This document shows, piece after piece, positions 5,532 to 7,325 of a stretch of DNA of 7,325 nt. A program made the position numbers and the translations under genes. The notes beneath the pieces are model-generated. The model ran no database searches, was not told the origin of the DNA, and saw nothing but the letters and a program-made list of their open reading frames with translations. This DNA comes from Burkholderiaceae bacterium (lineage in GTDB: Bacteria > Pseudomonadota > Gammaproteobacteria > Burkholderiales > Burkholderiaceae). The stretch lies in the NCBI GenBank assembly GCA_025458735.1, contig JALORV010000068.1:1-7325 (forward strand). Reading direction: 5' to 3'. Every line of letters starts with the position of its first letter. Position 1 is the stretch's first letter.

Positions 5532-5538
5532 GCCTAAC
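5532..5538 (+). other. Lone attC R'' core closing the array
   Basis: GCCTAAC is a perfect RYYYAAC R'' box directly after the stop of the last cassette gene, where attC5 should begin. It is complementary at six of seven positions to GTCAGGC at the 5' edge of the same cassette, as expected if both came from one circular cassette. No shared 20-bp block or R' box follows, so the rest of the site is lost. Confidence 0.55.
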
Positions 5539-5544
5539 CCAGAC

Positions 5545-5578
5545 CTCCGCGTGGCCAAGAGCGTTGCGGGCCACGGAG
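5545..5578. repeat. Hairpin after the last cassette
   Basis: CTCCGCGTGGCC (5545-5556) pairs with GGCCACGGAG (5569-5578), with a two-base bulge and a 12-base loop. No T-run follows, so intrinsic termination is doubtful. It could be a remnant attC stem or a structure at the array-chromosome junction. The stretch from 5579 to 5716 shows no gene, clear promoter or further attC. Confidence 0.5.
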
Positions 5579-5716
5579 ACATCGCCGGGGGCTGGAGACC
5601 CAGCCAGGCTCAATGCGAATGAGCTCGTCCATCGTTGCATCGTGCCGACGGTCAAGCTTGGCTTTGCGCCCCGCGACTCCTGAGTCTCCTTGTGACCTCG
5701 CCTGTGGAGATACAAC

Positions 5717-6835
5717 ATGAGGAAGTTGGCACTTGGCGCGCTGGCCGTGTTCGCCGCTTTGGCGGCTTACCTGCTGCTTTGGCCGGTTCCGGTCGATCCT
5801 GTTCCCTGGGCTGCGTCCGCGCCGCCGGGCTACAGCGGGTCGCACGCTCCCAACGACAAGCTCAAGGGCTTGACGTTGATGGCGCTACCGTCTGGCGAGA
5901 GTGGCCCCGAACACGTCGTGCTCGGTCAGGACGGCAAGCTCTATGCCGCGGTTGCAAGCGGCAAGGTGCTGCGCATGAACCTCGACGGAAGTGGCGCCGA
6001 GACCTTCGCCGACACCGGCGGTCGCGTACTCGGCTTCGCATTCGACAGCACCGGCCGTCTGATCGCGGCCGATGCGATCAAGGGCCTGCTCGCGGTCAAC
6101 CCCGACCGTACGGTGGCCGTGCTGGCCGACAAGGCCGAAGGTGCGCCGATTCGATACGCCGATGCGGTGGTGGTCGCGAAGAGCGGCCTCATCTACTTCA
6201 GCGATGCATCGATGCGTTTCGGACCGCACGAGGTCGGCAGCACCTACGAAGCGGCAGTGCTGGACATCATCGAACAGCGCTGCACGGGTCGCATCCTCGT
6301 GCATGACCCGGCGGCGAAGAGCACGCAAACGATGTTGAGCGGCCTGTGCTTCGCCAACGGCGTGGCGTTGAGTGAAGACGAACAACACCTCTTCGTCGCC
6401 GAAACTGGCAACTACCGCGTGTGGAAGGTGTCGATCGGCGCCATGAATCTCGACATCCGCCAGCCGTCGCCACAAGCCAAGCTGCTGTTCGACAACCTGC
6501 CCGGGTATCCCGACAACCTTATGCGGGGCGAGAAGGGGCGGATCTGGCTCGCCTTTTCGGGACCACGCAGCCCGAAGGTCGATGAGATGGCGCGCAAGCC
6601 CTGGCTACGCCGCCTCACGCTGCGCCTGCCACGCGCTCTGTGGCCTGTGCCCAAGCCATACGGTCACGTGATGGCCTTCGACGAGAACGGGCGCGTGCTG
6701 GCCGACCTGCAGGACCCGAGCGGCGCGTACCCCCAAACCACCGGCGTGACTGAGACCGGTGAACGACTCTATATCCAGAACCTGCACAACACCGTGCTCG
6801 GATGGCTGCCCAAGGGCCGCGTAGGGCTGGACTGA
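5717..6835 (+). CDS. SMP-30/strictosidine synthase-like beta-propeller protein, membrane anchored
   Basis: This 372-residue protein has an N-terminal hydrophobic anchor (residues 1-22, KLALGALAVFAALAAYLLLW) that places the propeller in the periplasm. Motifs of the Str_synth/SMP-30 superfamily appear in order: GPEHVVLGQDGKLYAAVASG (63-82), RVLGFAFDSTGRLIAADA (103-120), ADAVVVAKSGLIYFSDAS (148-165), LCFANGVALSEDEQHLFVAE (210-229) and LPGYPDNL (261-268). Candidate metal-site residues by family analogy are E65, N214 and D266. Relatives are lactonases or arylesterases with often unknown substrates. The length is normal and uninterrupted. GGAG at 5706-5709, seven bases before ATG, supports the start. 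The gene lies outside the cassette array, has no attC after it, and looks like resident chromosomal sequence. No terminator hairpin with a T-run follows. Confidence 0.9.
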   Translation: MRKLALGALAVFAALAAYLLLWPVPVDPVPWAASAPPGYSGSHAPNDKLKGLTLMALPSGESGPEHVVLGQDGKLYAAVASGKVLRMNLDGSGAETFADTGGRVLGFAFDSTGRLIAADAIKGLLAVNPDRTVAVLADKAEGAPIRYADAVVVAKSGLIYFSDASMRFGPHEVGSTYEAAVLDIIEQRCTGRILVHDPAAKSTQTMLSGLCFANGVALSEDEQHLFVAETGNYRVWKVSIGAMNLDIRQPSPQAKLLFDNLPGYPDNLMRGEKGRIWLAFSGPRSPKVDEMARKPWLRRLTLRLPRALWPVPKPYGHVMAFDENGRVLADLQDPSGAYPQTTGVTETGERLYIQNLHNTVLGWLPKGRVGLD

Positions 6836-7296
6836 CCGTCGACCGAAGTTCTGGCCACCGGCTGCCTGAGCCGAATCCGGGCCAGGGCCAGCCTGATCCA
6901 CCCAGCCCGCGACAACGACGGCTTCGCGGCGGCCCATTCCAGCCTATAAATGGCGCTGACGGGTCGGGTCCGGCCGATCACTCGGCGCGCCAGCAGTCGT
7001 TCATGCATGGAACTGCGCCGGCTGCGTTCGAGTGACCGGTGACCGAGGTGCAGCAGTCGGTCGCACCCGCGATCGCTGAAAGACCGGTGTCCGTCGTTGA
7101 CGTCACTCGGACTGGACATCGCGACCGACCGGGATCAGTCTCAGGACCGACATCAAACATGCGGTCGACCGGTCTGCAGCGTAAGGGGCCGGTCGCCGGC
7201 GCAGGACGACCTCACGGTTGGCGCCAGCAAGATGCTATGTGGGACTGACCAGGCGACCCCGTTGGACTACAACGGGAATTTCCAAACCTCTGAACG
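6836..7296. other. Non-coding stretch rich in GACCGGT-like words
   Basis: I find no convincing gene on either strand: the open frames here are short, mutually overlapping and low in complexity. Between about 7030 and 7200 the words GACCGGT, GACCGAC, GGCCGGTC and TCGACCGGTC recur in both orientations, and TGACGTCA near 7098 is an 8-bp palindrome. TATAAA at 6945-6950 resembles a -10 box but has no good -35. The area may hold the promoter of the gene at 7309 and possibly degenerate repeat sequence. Confidence 0.5.
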
Positions 7297-7302
7297 AAGG
7301 AG
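7297..7302 (+). promoter_or_regulatory. Strong ribosome binding site
   Basis: AAGGAG lies six bases before ATG 7309, the best Shine-Dalgarno match on the plus strand, implying a well-translated gene to the right. Confidence 0.8.
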
Positions 7303-7308
7303 ACGGAA

Positions 7309-7325
7309 ATGCAGGCAACCCAGAC
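7309..7325 (+). CDS. Start of an unidentified gene (truncated by window edge)
   Basis: ATG CAG GCA ACC CAG AC encodes MQATQ followed by Thr. Only five full codons are visible, so the product cannot be named. The call rests on the AAGGAG ribosome binding site at optimal distance and the unoccupied DNA before it. Confidence 0.65.

Larger units (their letters stand above)
2640..5538 (+). mobile_element. Integron gene cassette array, four cassettes, no integrase in window
   Basis: Four genes on the plus strand, each with its own ribosome binding site but no visible promoter, alternate with four attC sites and a fifth partial one. Every attC shares a near-identical 20-bp block (2658-2677, 3347-3366, 3976-3995, 4868-4887) and a folded inverted-repeat architecture. 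Tight gene-to-attC spacing, including stop codons inside attC core boxes, is typical of cassettes. Expression would come from an external promoter or read-through. No intI or attI is recognised here, so this is a distal or orphan (CALIN-type) segment. Confidence 0.82.

Noticed and set aside
5545..5578. Rho-independent terminator
   Set aside because: The hairpin has no following T-run and has a bulged stem.
5885..6475. Minus-strand open frame opposite the propeller gene
   Set aside because: It is a shadow of the SMP-30-like gene, with His/Arg/Ala bias and no domain signal.
6922..6950. Sigma-70 promoter with TATAAA -10 box
   Set aside because: The hexamer 17 bases upstream (CTTCGC) is a poor -35, and no gene starts nearby downstream.
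6836..7308. CRISPR array or tRNA in the gene-free stretch
   Set aside because: The repeated words are short and irregularly spaced, and no cloverleaf with a T-loop GTTCRA pattern was found.

Overview
The window is high-GC proteobacterial DNA. I would place it in the Burkholderiales (Rubrivivax/Methylibium/Rhizobacter-like). This rests on the codon usage, the attC sequence style and the strictosidine-synthase-like protein, and no search was run. It contains a tyrosine-recombinase mobile element on the left, an integron-type gene cassette array without an integrase in the middle, and ordinary chromosomal sequence on the right.

Left (about 1-2350, minus strand): two tyrosine recombinases are arranged head to tail, with a 4-nt ATGA overlap. 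The upstream one (945-2200) is complete except for a frameshift near 1945-1955. The downstream one (start at 948) runs off the left edge. Both keep the R-K-HxxR-H-Y catalytic set. Size, order and coupling fit a 'recombinase in trio' (RIT) element whose third gene would lie outside the window.

Middle (about 2345-5580, plus strand): four promoterless genes alternate with attC recombination sites that share a block close to CGAGCCGACCCGCTACGGCA. The cassettes encode an OsmC-type peroxiredoxin, a pyridoxamine-phosphate-oxidase-fold flavoprotein, an alpha/beta hydrolase and a small exported lipocalin-like (DUF1579-type) protein. The last gene is interrupted by an in-frame TGA at a likely Cys position. 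The attC cores are degenerate, one attC is shortened to about 53 bp, the last one retains only its first core box, and a further decayed attC may sit beside the recombinase element. No intI or recognisable attI is present. This looks like the sedentary or decaying end of an array next to which a RIT-like element has landed. A functional theme of redox or chemical stress (OsmC, flavoprotein, hydrolase) is only suggestive, because cassettes are independent units.

Right (5717-7325): a complete membrane-anchored SMP-30/strictosidine-synthase-like beta-propeller gene is followed by about 470 bp without a convincing gene but rich in GACCGGT-like words. The first 17 bases of another gene lie at the edge, behind a strong ribosome binding site.
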